Positions 26,906-39,400 of a DNA stretch of 64,000 bases are shown here, in pieces. The stretch covers positions 62,001-126,000 of the forward strand of contig VWZX01000307.1 in the NCBI GenBank assembly GCA_013399015.1, read 5' to 3'. The notes beneath the pieces were generated by a model. The model was given only the letters and a program-made list of their open reading frames with translations. It ran no database searches and had not been told where the DNA came from. Both the position numbers and the translations under genes were made by a program. The stretch comes from Galbula dea (taxonomy: Eukaryota; Chordata; Aves; Piciformes; Galbulidae). The first letter of the stretch is position 1. The number at the start of each line of letters is the position of its first letter.

Positions 26906-26993
26906 CTCTGTGTGTGTGTTCTGGCAAGTTAGCTGGTTGTGATGGGCTGTGTGTGCTATTTGGGCACTCCTGCCCCATGACTGGGGAGGAGGA

Positions 26994-27038
26994 GGCTAGC
27001 AGTCAGAGAGCCTGAAGAAATGGAGATGCTCTTAAGGA
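26994..27038 (+). repeat. Second copy of the local duplication
   Basis: This copy starts ggctagcagtcagagagcct and matches 26863-26904 over its whole length apart from a 3-bp indel. The offset is about 134 bp. Confidence 0.9.
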
Positions 27039-29335
27039 TATTTAGCAGGTGGTACACCTCTACCAGCACCTTAGCCAAAATCTGAAGTGCAGGGAGGTGT
27101 ACTCTTCCTCTGGAGGCACCTCATAGCACTGTACAGATTTACTGGAGGAATGTGCTTCTTCCCTGACAGTCCCCAGCTGCTGTATTCCCCTTTGAAAGAG
27201 AGCAGGAGCCTGTTTCCACTCTGTTCTAAATACCACCAGCTTGCATCCTTTGGTACCTGTGTTTTTCCTATCTCAGACTCAAGTTACAGAGATGCAGTTA
27301 ATAGATACTTTAGATTTCCAGTTTAAGCACACAAATTGGTTTTTCCTTATGAAATCTTTCTCCTCTGATTTTCACTGGGAGCTACAAAGCCATCAGCTCA
27401 ATCTTACACTGTCATTCTTCGACTCTGATGGCCAGGTGAAGATTTTCTTTAACAACAACAACAACAAATCCTATTTTTTTTCCTTCATCAAACACTTTTT
27501 ATGTTCCCAGATTGGTCTGTTAATTCACAGAGTAGCTGTGAATTCTCCTCCCCTCATTCTCAAGTCATAGATAGGAAAGAGTTCACAGATACCAGGAGAT
27601 ATTATTCAGTTAAGAACAAGTGATTGATCCTTTCTTGAAATACCTGCAGTCATCATGGTCAATAGAAAAAGGCACAGCTTTTAATAGAAATCATTATACA
27701 TAGATTTATAAAAATGCTCCTTCACATTTGGATTTATTTGGAGATGTTTAAGTAGATGTAAGTGAAATGCTTTCAGTTCAGTGGTTTGCTGTCAATATCA
27801 AGGTTGTTGCAATATTCCTTGAGTCTAAAGTGCCTTCTTTCCTTTATATGGGAACTCTCTTTTAAAAAAAGCTCTCACTACTGTAAAGAGCAAGTGTTTA
27901 TCTCTGGGAGATCATTACATTCCTTTTTCAGGAGCCAGGGCTTAACAATGCTGTAGGAATAATAATAAAAAAATCTATATGGCAAATCTTGTAGTACAAG
28001 TTTTTGTGGTTAGCTGAGAAACATGCTATGAGTCAAGACTTTGGAAAGAGTTGAGTAATTAAAGACAAATGCTATGACATAACCATTTACACGCAGCAGA
28101 AAGATTGTTAGATTAAATCTGGCCTGACCCATTGCTCAGCAAGTGTTATCTAGGATCCTTGAAACTCATTCATTTATTTACATACTAATTTGGCCCACAT
28201 GTTTTATTAAAAACAAAAGCCTACATTTCTCAGAGGAGTAAGCTTTATTCCAGTGCTGGTTAAGGAGTTTGGTCAAGCAGGGGATGGACCTGTTCCAACA
28301 AGTACTATACGAGGATACTCAGAAAACAGAGGAAGTTTTGGCTTTCATATACTTCCCTCCCCCCACAAAAAAAATGCTCTTTAAGTGCATTTATTTTAGG
28401 TAAATGAATGAGTCCTGCACTATCAGTCATGCACTTGTACTCTCCACATTGTAAATAAGCTGATACCTAAGCTAAGTTAGTGAAGAAACCAGGTAATCTG
28501 GCTAAGGCAGCTGAGCACTCCTTGAAAGGGAAAAGAAGTGTGTACATAAACACCTGGAACACACCTATGTGTATGTCAAGATACTGCTGGGTGGAGATAT
28601 TGCTCCATGAGCTTAAATCTACTTCTTCTTTCTTGCTTATACAGAATTACATTGCTGCCAGATCAGCTAGCTGAAAGGCTTCTGCTGAGGATGAGCTGAA
28701 AAGGAGAAAACAATCTTTGCAGCTTTATGTGGATGGAGTTTTGGAAAGTATGTTGTAATTGCTGATAGGAAAGCACTGAAAAGAGGAGGACATCAAGGTA
28801 TAATATGCTTCTGACCTGGCATAGCCAGAAGAAGAGAAGTATAGCTGAAAGATTGATGACTGAAATAAAATTGAATACAAAGAGAGAAAGGATTTTTTTG
28901 GTTATGAAACCCTGGGTCAACTTCCTTCCCTGATCTGTTGCCAGTGAGATGAGCACTGTGGGCTAATGGAAAAGAAAGGATTAGAAAATGACAAAAGTGC
29001 GATGAGAGGGGGCTATATTTGTTGTTTCTGCAGGAAAACAGGTATGTTTTTCAAATGGAAACATATTCTCCAAAAGGCTATTTTTCTAGCAAAAAAGTGA
29101 CCATGCTCCTTCCATGCAGGACAGGGAATTTCTGAAGTGCTGTTGTAAGCAGCTGTCAGGAAGGAAAGGCTAAGATTTATTTTAAGTCAGTCCTTACACA
29201 CAAAACAAGTTTCTAATGGCCTATGCAGCTTCCTATCCTCTGTTGATGCCTGCTGCCCCAGAGACATGAGACAGACCAGTACTGTGATACTGGGCAGGTG
29301 TCTGTGTGCAGGCAGCTAGTGACATCTGTGTGCAG
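27039..29335. other. Intergenic, no gene seen
   Basis: Unique-looking sequence with one AAC microsatellite. I see no exon, RNA gene or interspersed repeat here. Confidence 0.65.
27450..27467 (+). repeat. (AAC)n microsatellite
   Basis: Five to six AAC units. Confidence 0.85.
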
Positions 29336-29357
29336 AAAGAGAACAAAAAGATAAGCA
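29336..29357 (+). repeat. Left copy of 22-bp direct repeat (candidate target-site duplication)
   Basis: This copy begins aaagagaacaaaaagata and is identical to 30428-30449. The match stops abruptly on both sides: the left flank gcag differs from the poly(A), and the right flank aggc differs from cagt. Confidence 0.6.
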
Positions 29358-30430
29358 AGGCTTCAGGGAGTAATAACTGTTACTTCTTGTGTGGGAAGAG
29401 AAGTGCTATAGGAGACAGAAGCTGGTCTGAAAAGATAAACATGCATTGCCTCAGGTATAGGTGAGAGTACAGCTGGACTTCTCCACTGAACAGGAGCCAG
29501 CTGCTAATTCCTGCTCAGAGTGAGGGGAAACCAGTGCCTGTTCCCTCTGTTCTGCTTTGGAAAGCCTCAGCCAGCTATAATGCAGTTGACAGGGTTGAAG
29601 TCACATGTGAGGAGGCAGAAATAATTTCCAACAAACCTCTCACATCTATGGATCTTGTAGCCAGCACTGTAATTCTCATCCCTTTGCCATGAGGCAGGCA
29701 TGCTGACGGGAATACTTTATTGGGCAATGTTGCTGCTCTACTCCTGCATGGTTCACTTCAAGGTAAAGGTGGGCACTTCCTCTGTATGGCTCTGCCTAAG
29801 CACCTGGGAGTGACTGGGGAGGTGCTTTTGCAGGACCACACCGACACTGGCACAGCTCCTTGAGCGTGACCTTGCATGCCCCCAGAGTCAGGGCACCTCA
29901 TTGAATTCAGTGCACTCTTTGCAAGCAAAGAACCAGGGACTTTGGCCCTCAACATTCAAAAAGAAGTATCAAAATGATTGCAATATGAGCTGATATATTC
30001 CAACATGTGTTTCCCACTTTTCCATGCAGATCACATAGAGGTGCAGGAGTGTGGCTGTCTTGGTGGTGCTTCAGTTTTTTGCTATTTATCTGCTTAGGAG
30101 AGGTGAAATCTGATTCAAAGATGCATTTGCCATTAGTAAGTGTTTGGCACTGGAATTTAAAACAGCTCTTTTCTATCTGTGGCAGCTTTTACCTTTGCTT
30201 AAGCCTCAAAACCCCAAGATTTACAAGCTAATGAACACTAACTGACAATATGTAGACGATACCCTGTGCACCGGCTGTTTGGTGTAGATAACTGAGGCTT
30301 GTGAGTTTACTCTCAAACTGACTGCCTAAGCCTGGATATCTGCTGAGATACTTTATCCTTTTATGAGGGTGAATCCAGAGTGCACTGAGTAATGCATAAT
30401 AAAATTAGTTTGAGTGGGGGAAAAAAAAAA
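29358..30430 (+). mobile_element. Candidate poly(A)-tailed retroinsertion (processed RNA copy)
   Basis: A segment of about 1.07 kb is flanked by identical 22-bp direct repeats (29336-29357 and 30428-30449). Its right end is a run of ten A (30421-30430) running into the right repeat. AATAAA lies at 30398-30403, 17 nt before the A-run. Together these suggest a reverse-transcribed polyadenylated RNA inserted in plus orientation with a target-site duplication of 19-22 bp. The ambiguity arises because the first three A of the right repeat could belong to the tail. The body contains no recognised gene. The longest plus-strand open frame is 74 codons at 30007-30231, so the source may be a 3' UTR, a noncoding RNA or a decayed mRNA. 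There is no CR1-like 3' end. The alternative is chance similarity between two A-rich tracts. Confidence 0.5.
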
Positions 30431-30449
30431 GAGAACAAAAAGATAAGCA
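30428..30449 (+). repeat. Right copy of 22-bp direct repeat (candidate target-site duplication)
   Basis: This copy is identical to 29336-29357, 1092 bp away. It directly follows, and shares three A with, the poly(A) run. Confidence 0.6.
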
Positions 30450-33400
30450 CAGTAAGATAAGCTCAAATGACTTCACTGTTCAGTAATGACTCCTACCAAA
30501 GAACTGCATTGTAGTTTTATCTTTCCAACCAAGATTGTGTTAATGCTCTAAAATTAAATCTCTTGTGAAAGTTATCTGGAATTTCTCAAACAAGTTTTAA
30601 AGGGGTTTATTTTTTCATCAGAGGTCATGCCTCAAGAATTTGTAGGAATTCCGCCTGGAAAGTAATAATCAGTGGAAACTGGCAGTCAAAGCTAATTTAT
30701 ATTACTCTTCCAGATAAAAATTCCTTCCATCTTAGACCTGCATTTCAAAAAAGATGATTATCACTCTTGAGAGAATACATCAGTGAAAAAAAGAGAAGGA
30801 ATGACTTGAGAAGTCTCTCCTGCATCTGTAGATTTGGGCTTATGGTGTTTGAGGTTTTTTTTTCTTAATAATCCTTCCTTCTGAAATGTGTGAAGGACAG
30901 ACACAAAAGAGCAGGGAAGAGAGAAGGAGAGGTATGTTTAAGAAAACACTAAAGCAAACTTAAGAAATCCTCTGCCAGGTAGTTCCCCAGGAATTTCAGA
31001 ATAAGTAACTTGAAAGCAGGATGACACTTCACCAGATAGAGATGCTAGAGCCTAGTCTTTCTTCTGTTCTGTACTATGTCTGTCACTACCATATCTGGCT
31101 TTCTGTCAATAATCAGGGTAATAGGTTAACTGCTGCACAAGTGAAAATAAACTGTCTCTCTTTGACTCAAAATAAAAAAAAGTTTCTATTTCTGCATGCT
31201 GGTGGGCCAGTTGTCACTCACTGACTCTTAAACCCCTCCCTACACCACCAGGCAGAGACTGAGACCACCAGGCAAAGCTCCTAATGCATTTACAGAGTGG
31301 ATCCTGGACCCATCTGTCCCCACATGGGATAGGGATTCACAGGAGTGTGCACTCACCAGGTCAGAAAAGCAGAAGGTGATATGAAATCAAGATGAGGGCA
31401 TCTTTGGCAATGGCATCTTAGGTGGTTTTCCTATGCTTTCACATGTGCCTTTTTCATGTTTTGGCCCTGCTGGCAAACACTACTTGCCTTCAAAGTCCCA
31501 TGGACTAAACTCTGTCAAAAGTGGTTTTAGTGAGATCTGGTGTTTGAAGTTAACCACCTTCTGCAGTGCTGGTCTTCTGCAGGGCAGCCTTTGTTTGGTT
31601 TGTCATCAGCCTCCTAACTGAAGCACTAATCAACTGCCAGTAGCCCTGATTCACATGATCTGCCTGTAGAAAACCATGTTAAGCAGCCCCACACCAAGGC
31701 AGAGTGAGGCTGTTTGCTAAATTAACAAACATCTCAGTTAGAGATGCTGCCAAATGCTACACAGCCCATAAGCACGTTACAAACCAATATGTTTTTGCTG
31801 TTCTCCTGCATAGTTCTGCTAGATTAGGTATTTTCCTGTTCAAGCACAAAGCAGAACATTTGCAAATATAGGAAGCCTTCTATTTCTTCCAAATTCAATC
31901 TCTTTTTATTGTACTGTTTCAACAAGTTGTTTAAGTTCAATCTGTCAGTGTCATACACACGTGTATCTGTGTGTGTATTTATTTTTTCCACAGAATTCCA
32001 AATCATAATTTTGCTGTAAGGCCATCAATAACCCCATGTGCTTCAGAGAGTAGGTAATCCTTTAGGAGTGGAAACAGAAGACAGATTTGCTTCCAATGGT
32101 GAGCTCATTCCTAGGTCACCATTGAAAGCAGAGAGAGAAACATGCTCCAAAATAAACAGTTTGAACTCGAAAGCATTTTTCTTTTAGGGTGCCCAGCTTT
32201 GAGTGAAGGAATTCCTGCAAATTCTCCTTAGCTCTTCCAAGGGCTATTTCAGTTCCCCAGCTCATTAGTGTGCACTACCAGAAAGCACTGTGACAATTTA
32301 CTGACTCTCTGATACATTTTGAAGAGGAAGATTTACAAGGAATACGTAACCAGATCCCTCCCAGGCTCACAGCTGAAGCTACTTGGAGGAGGGAACAGGA
32401 GGGCAAACACAAAACCAGTTAGGAACAATGCAAATAAAGACCTTGACTTAGTGAGCAAGACAAACCTGAGTGAGTGCCAGGCAGTTTAACTTTTCCTGAC
32501 CTAGGGTTTTGCAGCAACTATTGGCTAGCAGATTATTCTGTAGATTTGCTTCTGTAGTCTCTTGGAATCCTTCTCCAACTGAGCAAGTGGAACACACATT
32601 CAGGTAGGCTGCATAGAAGTGATCAATGAAAACTTCAAACTGATTACCCTTAAATAAAGCAAGAGAAAACACTTGTGATAGTCACACATGTGAGGAGTAC
32701 CATCTTGTGTAGTACCAGGGGCAGACTTCCCAGGGGAACTCCTTACCAGACTGAGGGATTTCTGTGGCAGAAGAAAAACAGGCTATTTTCCAATGGGTTG
32801 ACTTTCATTCAAAGGGATATCTGCCTTTTGGAAATCCAGGTCAGGGAGTGGCAAGATACAGGTTGTCTCAGATGTTAAGGGAGATAGCTGACCATTAGAA
32901 ACAGCAGAAGAAAACCCCTCTGCCAGAGTGAAGTATTTGGTTTATGGAGAAGCAGAGCAACTGGTTGGATGAGATGAGATGTCTCCAGTGGGGGACTCCA
33001 GTGCATAAAAATAGATGGATTCATCTGCAATGATCAGCCAAACCCATCCTTGATAAGGGGAGTTAGGGAGGGATAGGGATCCAGCCCTGGAAAAGCACAG
33101 AGACAGTGACACAGTGCAGGGATGGTCCTTTCTCTGAAGGGACAGAGGATGGGAAGGAATTGACAGACCTATTAACTGAGTGAAAAGATTTTCACTTATA
33201 CCTTTAGGTGTTTGAAAATTAGGGCACTGCTGTTGCTGGGAAATAGACAGTCTTTAATTTTTCCCTTAGATTTCATGCCAAAATTCAGGGAGAGAGATTT
33301 TCAGAAAGAAACCAAAGTTCCACATGACTCTATTCCACTAATTTGGCATGGCTTTATGAAATTAGACTTGGTTTTTTTGGTTGGTTGGTTTGTTTTTCCA

Positions 33401-36400
33401 AGTTGATATATTTGTTTTCTGCATTTTTGAATGAAAACATTTTAGTATTTGATAAACAAAGTTGCTTTTCATTTAAAATTTCACCTACTTTTAGTAAAAT
33501 GAAAAAATGTGAATTTGAAATAATGGAAAAAGAAAAGGCCAATGAACAAGGAAAGTTATTCATATTCTTGTTTCAGAGACCTTCATCTCTTGTTACCCTC
33601 CCTGGCTCATGCTCAGATTTGTCTTGCTTAGGCAAAAGTATGCTTCTGGGGTTGAAAGCTGTGTCCAGGGGGGGCCTCCTTCCTCCTTCCCAAATGGAGG
33701 CACAGGAAACTTGTCTTAAATGTATTTCCTCCTATCCATCCATCTGCCTTGGAGACAAGGGGTGGCTTCAGTCCAACTCATTCAGTGATCTGCTCACAAA
33801 GGTCTTTTCAAATACGCTGTCAAATAAACAGATTATTTAACTCCTGCTAATCAAATCAAATAGCCCATGACTATCTTAAAAACAGTTAAAATCTACTTCC
33901 TCACCAGTGATTTCTTCATTCCCAACTCTCTAACTGTACCCACCACCAGTATCCAGGCCTTTGTAACAAACATTTCTTATTCTCTTTAAATAAATGCAAA
34001 TAATTGTCAAATAATTGCAGTGATGAAGACTATTTTAGAAGATAATAAAGCTCTGGGGAAGAAGTAAACCCTAAATATACACAGGCATTTAATTTAATGG
34101 GTAAGCCAAAGATGCTGGAAAGAAAAGGTAGAGCAGAAGGTATCTACCTGCCTATCCCTAACTAGAGCCCAGGCACAGTCATAATCTCAGAGGTATTACA
34201 GGGGATCTGCTGAGACCATCCAGAGACTCTCCATCAAAGGATGCCTTTGCAAGTAATTTCTTGGCTTGTGACCCCTCCCAAGACTCTCCTGGTAGAGACA
34301 ACCCTGAACTGTTGGAAAGAGAAGGGCTGGGCTGGTCTTTGCATCCACTACTGGAAAGGAGAGTGATGTCCCACAGGTGTTATGGTAGTCTGCTCTTCCC
34401 TGAATGACCTGCCACCTTGCCTTTTGCCTTTTATTCCTCAGGGGATATTTTGCCATCATAGTTTTCCTCATTACTGTTGGCTTTGATTTTTTGGTGGATG
34501 TTTTTTATCCCTCAGTTTAAACAGCAGCCAGTCTCCTTTGAATCATTCTGATCACAGGAGTAAAACAGTAGGACTGAGGAAAGTCACTTTGAATCTCCCA
34601 GTATACAGTAACTGGGTGGGTTTAGCACCTGATGCCATTCCAAGAGGTTATAGTCCAACTATGACTAATGATCTTTGGAGGTTCTTTGTAGACCCTGCAA
34701 CTGTGGGTTTGGGACCTGGGCTTTAACCTGAGCTCTTGTTGCCCGTGCTTCATCTGTATGTCTAGTCTGTACCCTGGTGGGAACAGGCAGGGATAAGGTG
34801 GTTCCTCAGATAGCCAAACACAAATGCAGTTTGGGAGCTTGTTTGAAACAGATTTGCACTCCCACAAGTTTTGAATGATCATATAGGGGACTTAAGAAGT
34901 TTGGTATGGCTAACAAAGAGTACAGGCAGGATCTTGGAGAACATTCAAAAGCCCATTTTAAGTCTGTTTCTGTGGTTTCAGAGAAGACAGGATGCTTTTT
35001 ACTTTTGATATCCTCCTTTCTTCATTCTCTGCCCTGACTACTGCAAAAATACATTGAACCCTTAACTCTGGCCTCCCACTCTCCAGAGCAACTTTGACAT
35101 TTGTACCTGCCTTTCAGCAGAAAGCTGGAGAGCCAGCTGAACAACCTGTGATCTGCATTTATTTACTGCCAAAGTGCTCTCAGCATGGTCTCCACTCAGG
35201 ATGAGGGGAGAGATGCTCACCCTAGAACCAAGGGTTTTTATGGGTAATATAATCCAGCCACAGATCTTGAATTATGGATGAGAACTGGGCTGTGATGAGC
35301 AAATTACAGCTCCCACCATATATTCCAACTTCTGCTTTCAGGCAGGAGCTTTTAGGTCATGAATTGTACTTTCCTGAAAGTGGAAACATTTCCATGCTGG
35401 GAGTGGGAGAGGAAGAGAGGATTTTTTTTCCTCTTACATCAAATTTTATTGAAAGAGAGCAATATGAGGGTGGTCAGGCTTTTCCTTTCTATCTACATCT
35501 TAATAAAGAGTGGTGTTAATACTGTCTCATACTGTCCAACATCACTTTGAATCAACTGGTGAAAAGTTTTTGCAAAAGACTCCTGAACACAGCTCTAAAG
35601 TCATGGCATTGACATGGTAACAAGGTGGTGACTATGTCCCAGCTTCATTCTGAATACTGGTGATACTTCATGAGAGTCAGATCCTGTTGGAACAATTTCC
35701 AAACCCTCAGATTGTTTTCACTGTTGGTTTCTGCCTAAATTCAGGACCAAAAATGCCATTATAACCTTTAAAAATTAATTTCAAGGTATTTTAGGTGAGT
35801 GAAGCTACCAAAGATTTATAACCCACTATTTCTAGTTCAATTATATATATATTTAGGCTCAGCTCTTTATACAAGCTGTGCAGTTCTCAGAGACTCTTTC
35901 CAGAAGTCAGTTATGGAAGCCCTAATGTAAAAGGATTTTTAAAGAGGTGACAGACATGGTGACTGGATGGTTTAGGTGAAGGACACTTCAGGTGGGGGTA
36001 AGATAACTAAAAATGAGAACAATTTTTGAAACTTTAAAAAGATTTTTACAATCTTGTACTTTTACCTAGAAAAAAAAATTCCTGCAGATTACTCATCATT
36101 AATTCTGAGATCTACAATATCCTCAGGAATTAATATTTCCTGTAAAAATGTGCTTAAAATTCAGCATTTTTTCCCCCAAAAGACAGCATTTGTAATGTGC
36201 TATTAAAAACAAACCAACTAACCAACCCCCAAAACGAGACAGCAGAGCCCAAGAGCTTGCTCTTTCCCAGCTCACTGTAAAACTCTGTATTTCAAAGCTT
36301 CTGCTTGGCTGCTGTGCCCCAGGGAGATCAATATCTGAGTTAAGAAAAAAAACCCAAACAACAAAACAGAAAAACACATGAAAAAAGTTGATAGTAAACA

Positions 36401-39400
36401 AGGGTTCTTGAGTGGAAGCTTGTTTCAGATAAGATGTGATGGTGCTCTTCTTTCAAACATTCTGTGTATATGGAAGTAAAACAATTGCTGCAGCACTTGA
36501 AAATAAGCCAGATGATATTTATCTTGGAAAAGAATCAGCATTTGATTGGAGCAATTCCTCAAATAAATATGGTGGTAGGCACTACCCAGGGTTTGTCCAT
36601 GGAGCTGTAACAAGGTTCCTAGTGTAAATTTGTAATTCTTCTAGCAACTCATGGACAAGTCACTTAGTACTTTTATTCTCTGAGGATTTTGTCATACTTC
36701 CCCTGGTAATAGCAGCACCAGTAGCCAAGACATTGGTGCTTCCCAGAAGGAAGATCTTTTGTATTGTATTTTCCTTGTTTGCAAATTATCAATAATATTA
36801 CCTATCTCAAGCAAATGTTGTGCAACTCAACAGATTGATGATGGTATAAACCCCCCCCTACCCCCCAAAAATAGAGCAAAACTATTTTGTGCAAAGGTGA
36901 CATGAAATGTACCACAGATAAGGTGGAAGGTGTTACATTTGATCAGTCTTACAGTTATCTATAGTCCCCTCTCACAGCTGAGGGCTCTACCAAGAGTTCA
37001 AACTGATAAAGTCTTCTTAAATAGAGCTCAGGTATCCTCTTCAACCAAATGGAAAGGTCTGCAGTGAACAGCCAAACCAAGGCACAGAGCTTGCCCACTG
37101 CTCAGGAAATAACTGAAGTCAGACACTCGTGTTCACAAAAACAAGCAACAGGGAGAGAAGTCACTGGGCAAACCTTCTGGGTTTTGGATGACTGGTTGTG
37201 GTCACTTCAAGTTGCTTTCCATTGCATGCACTGCTTACTTTCAAAATACCCTGTGGCAAGCAACAAATAAATAAAAACTTAGGTTCAGAGCCTTTACAAT
37301 AAATTCCAAGCCTTAACCCAGTCCCATGACAGTAGGAATTCATTCACATGGTTAGGGGGTGAGCATCTTCAAATGTCTGTAATGTCTGCAGAAACAACAT
37401 GAATTGCCAGGTTCTATGTAAAGAATGCAGGGTTTGGGTCTTTTTAGTAGTCCATCCTTTGTCAACATTATACCTGTTTACCATAAACTAATTCCTTTCA
37501 GTCATTATCCTTAAAAAGCACAGCTGAGAAGACAAGGGCAAACCCAAGTTAACAAATGCTATTCTTTAAACTTGTTTGATTGTAATAGAAGTCATGGCTC
37601 TGTCTTCCCCTGGTCAGTCTCAGCCCTTACAGTTTGAGAGTATTCCATGAGGTGGATGTCTTACAACATGCATCACACCTAAACAGATTTTTCTTGACCA
37701 GCAGGATTTTAGAATTAAACTCCTGCCAAGGTGGTCAGATTTGCCTGAAAGTGATATTTGGTTTGCTTGGGGGCTTTTATTTGTTTATTTCTTTATTTAT
37801 AATGACACTTTGCAACAGCTACAACATTTGTTTGCAGAATTAAATCCATATTTCCAGCAAATGTGTTTTGTGCTAAAGGGAGGTTATGTCTTCTGAGGAA
37901 GGTGGCAAGCATCTGGCTTTCTGGTCATACTGAAAATGAAGCCTACATTTTCATGGAAACACAGTGTCTGGTGGGAACTAGATTTTGAATGTAATAGAGT
38001 TAAATTTCAGAGGGGGTTGGTTGCTTTTCTAAAGATGCAGATGTGTCTGAGCAGGTTTTTCAACAGTGTCTAACCATATAAGAATTACTCCTCTGAAAGA
38101 AAGTTTCATGAGGATCCCACAATATCTGTCTCTTTCAGTGATTAAACATATCATTTAATTCCTTAAATCTGGATCAACTGGCTCTCCACATAAAAGATCT
38201 CCAAATATTTTCTAATAAGCAAAATACTGTGTTATATTATGGATATTATGGATTTTTTAGAGATTTAATCAGAGAAAAAGGTTTATGGCAATAACCTAAC
38301 TGGATATACCACTTTTTTTGTCTATTTTTTTTGTCACTGTCTCACTCCTTAGAGCTTCAGAAGCACTTTGCAGTGCTTTGTTGAAATCCTGGCCATGCAA
38401 AGGCAGCGAAATACTATTCACAAAGGGACTCCAGATCTGGTTTGTATGAAGCTACTAATGAGCTAATGTGTTGTTACTGCTTTGGAAAACTGATATATGT
38501 GCCCTGACATGGCCTTCAGCTGAACAGAGATGGGGTCTGAAGCCTGTTTTATTGTGTTGACCAGAGGCTTATTCAGAAAGGAGGCAGGCACATAATGGAG
38601 AGGCTAATCTACTGTACTTCTGATCTCCCCTGAATGACCTTATTACTATAGACAAAAAAAACTGTGCCCATTAATCCTTGCCTGTGCCCAAATAATGCTT
38701 GGCTTCAGCTTAAGTTTCTTTGAAGGGTGTTAATTAGCATTTTGCAGACAAGTGAATTTGTGATCCTGCCATTTATTCAATGAGAAAGTGGCTCACCCTC
38801 TTTAGACAGAATGCCCCTGTAATACTAAATGGAAAGGATTGTCATCCAGAATGAAAATTTGATTTTAGTCCTCAGAATTAGAGTAGAAAGTTTTCATTTC
38901 ACATTCTCAAAAATGAGAATCTCTAAAAAGAAAAAATAGTTCATGCAAATCTCCAACTCCTCCTTTCTCTTTTATTTCACCTCACTACAAAATGAGAGCA
39001 CTTGGCCAGCAGCACAGGGTCTTGGTGAGATAAACATGCACAAGGAACAAAAAAAGCTTAAGAGGGAAAAGAAAGAGCTTTAGAGTACTTTTTTTCTTCT
39101 TTCAACAAATAGTTTTGTTTCTTTCTCCCTTATTCAAGTATTTTACAGTCAACAATATTTGAAGTGCAGGTATTTTGTTAATTTGCTCTTTGTTTAATCA
39201 AAGATGAATATAGATATATATGAAAAGTATTGAGGACACTGAGGAAAGCAATAGTCACCAACATTCCTTTTGAGATGCTGCTATTGTTACTGTGCTCCCT
39301 GTTATACAGGACCACAACCTGGGGAGGGACCTCCTGGGCTTCTCAGTTGGGCCCCTCAATAACTGCATTATACAAGATCCTTTCAGAACTAGCCATGATC

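Noticed and set aside
33343..33840. 165-codon plus-strand frame
   Set aside because: No domain, splice context or codon pattern was recognised. A frame of this length is plausible by chance in 64 kb.
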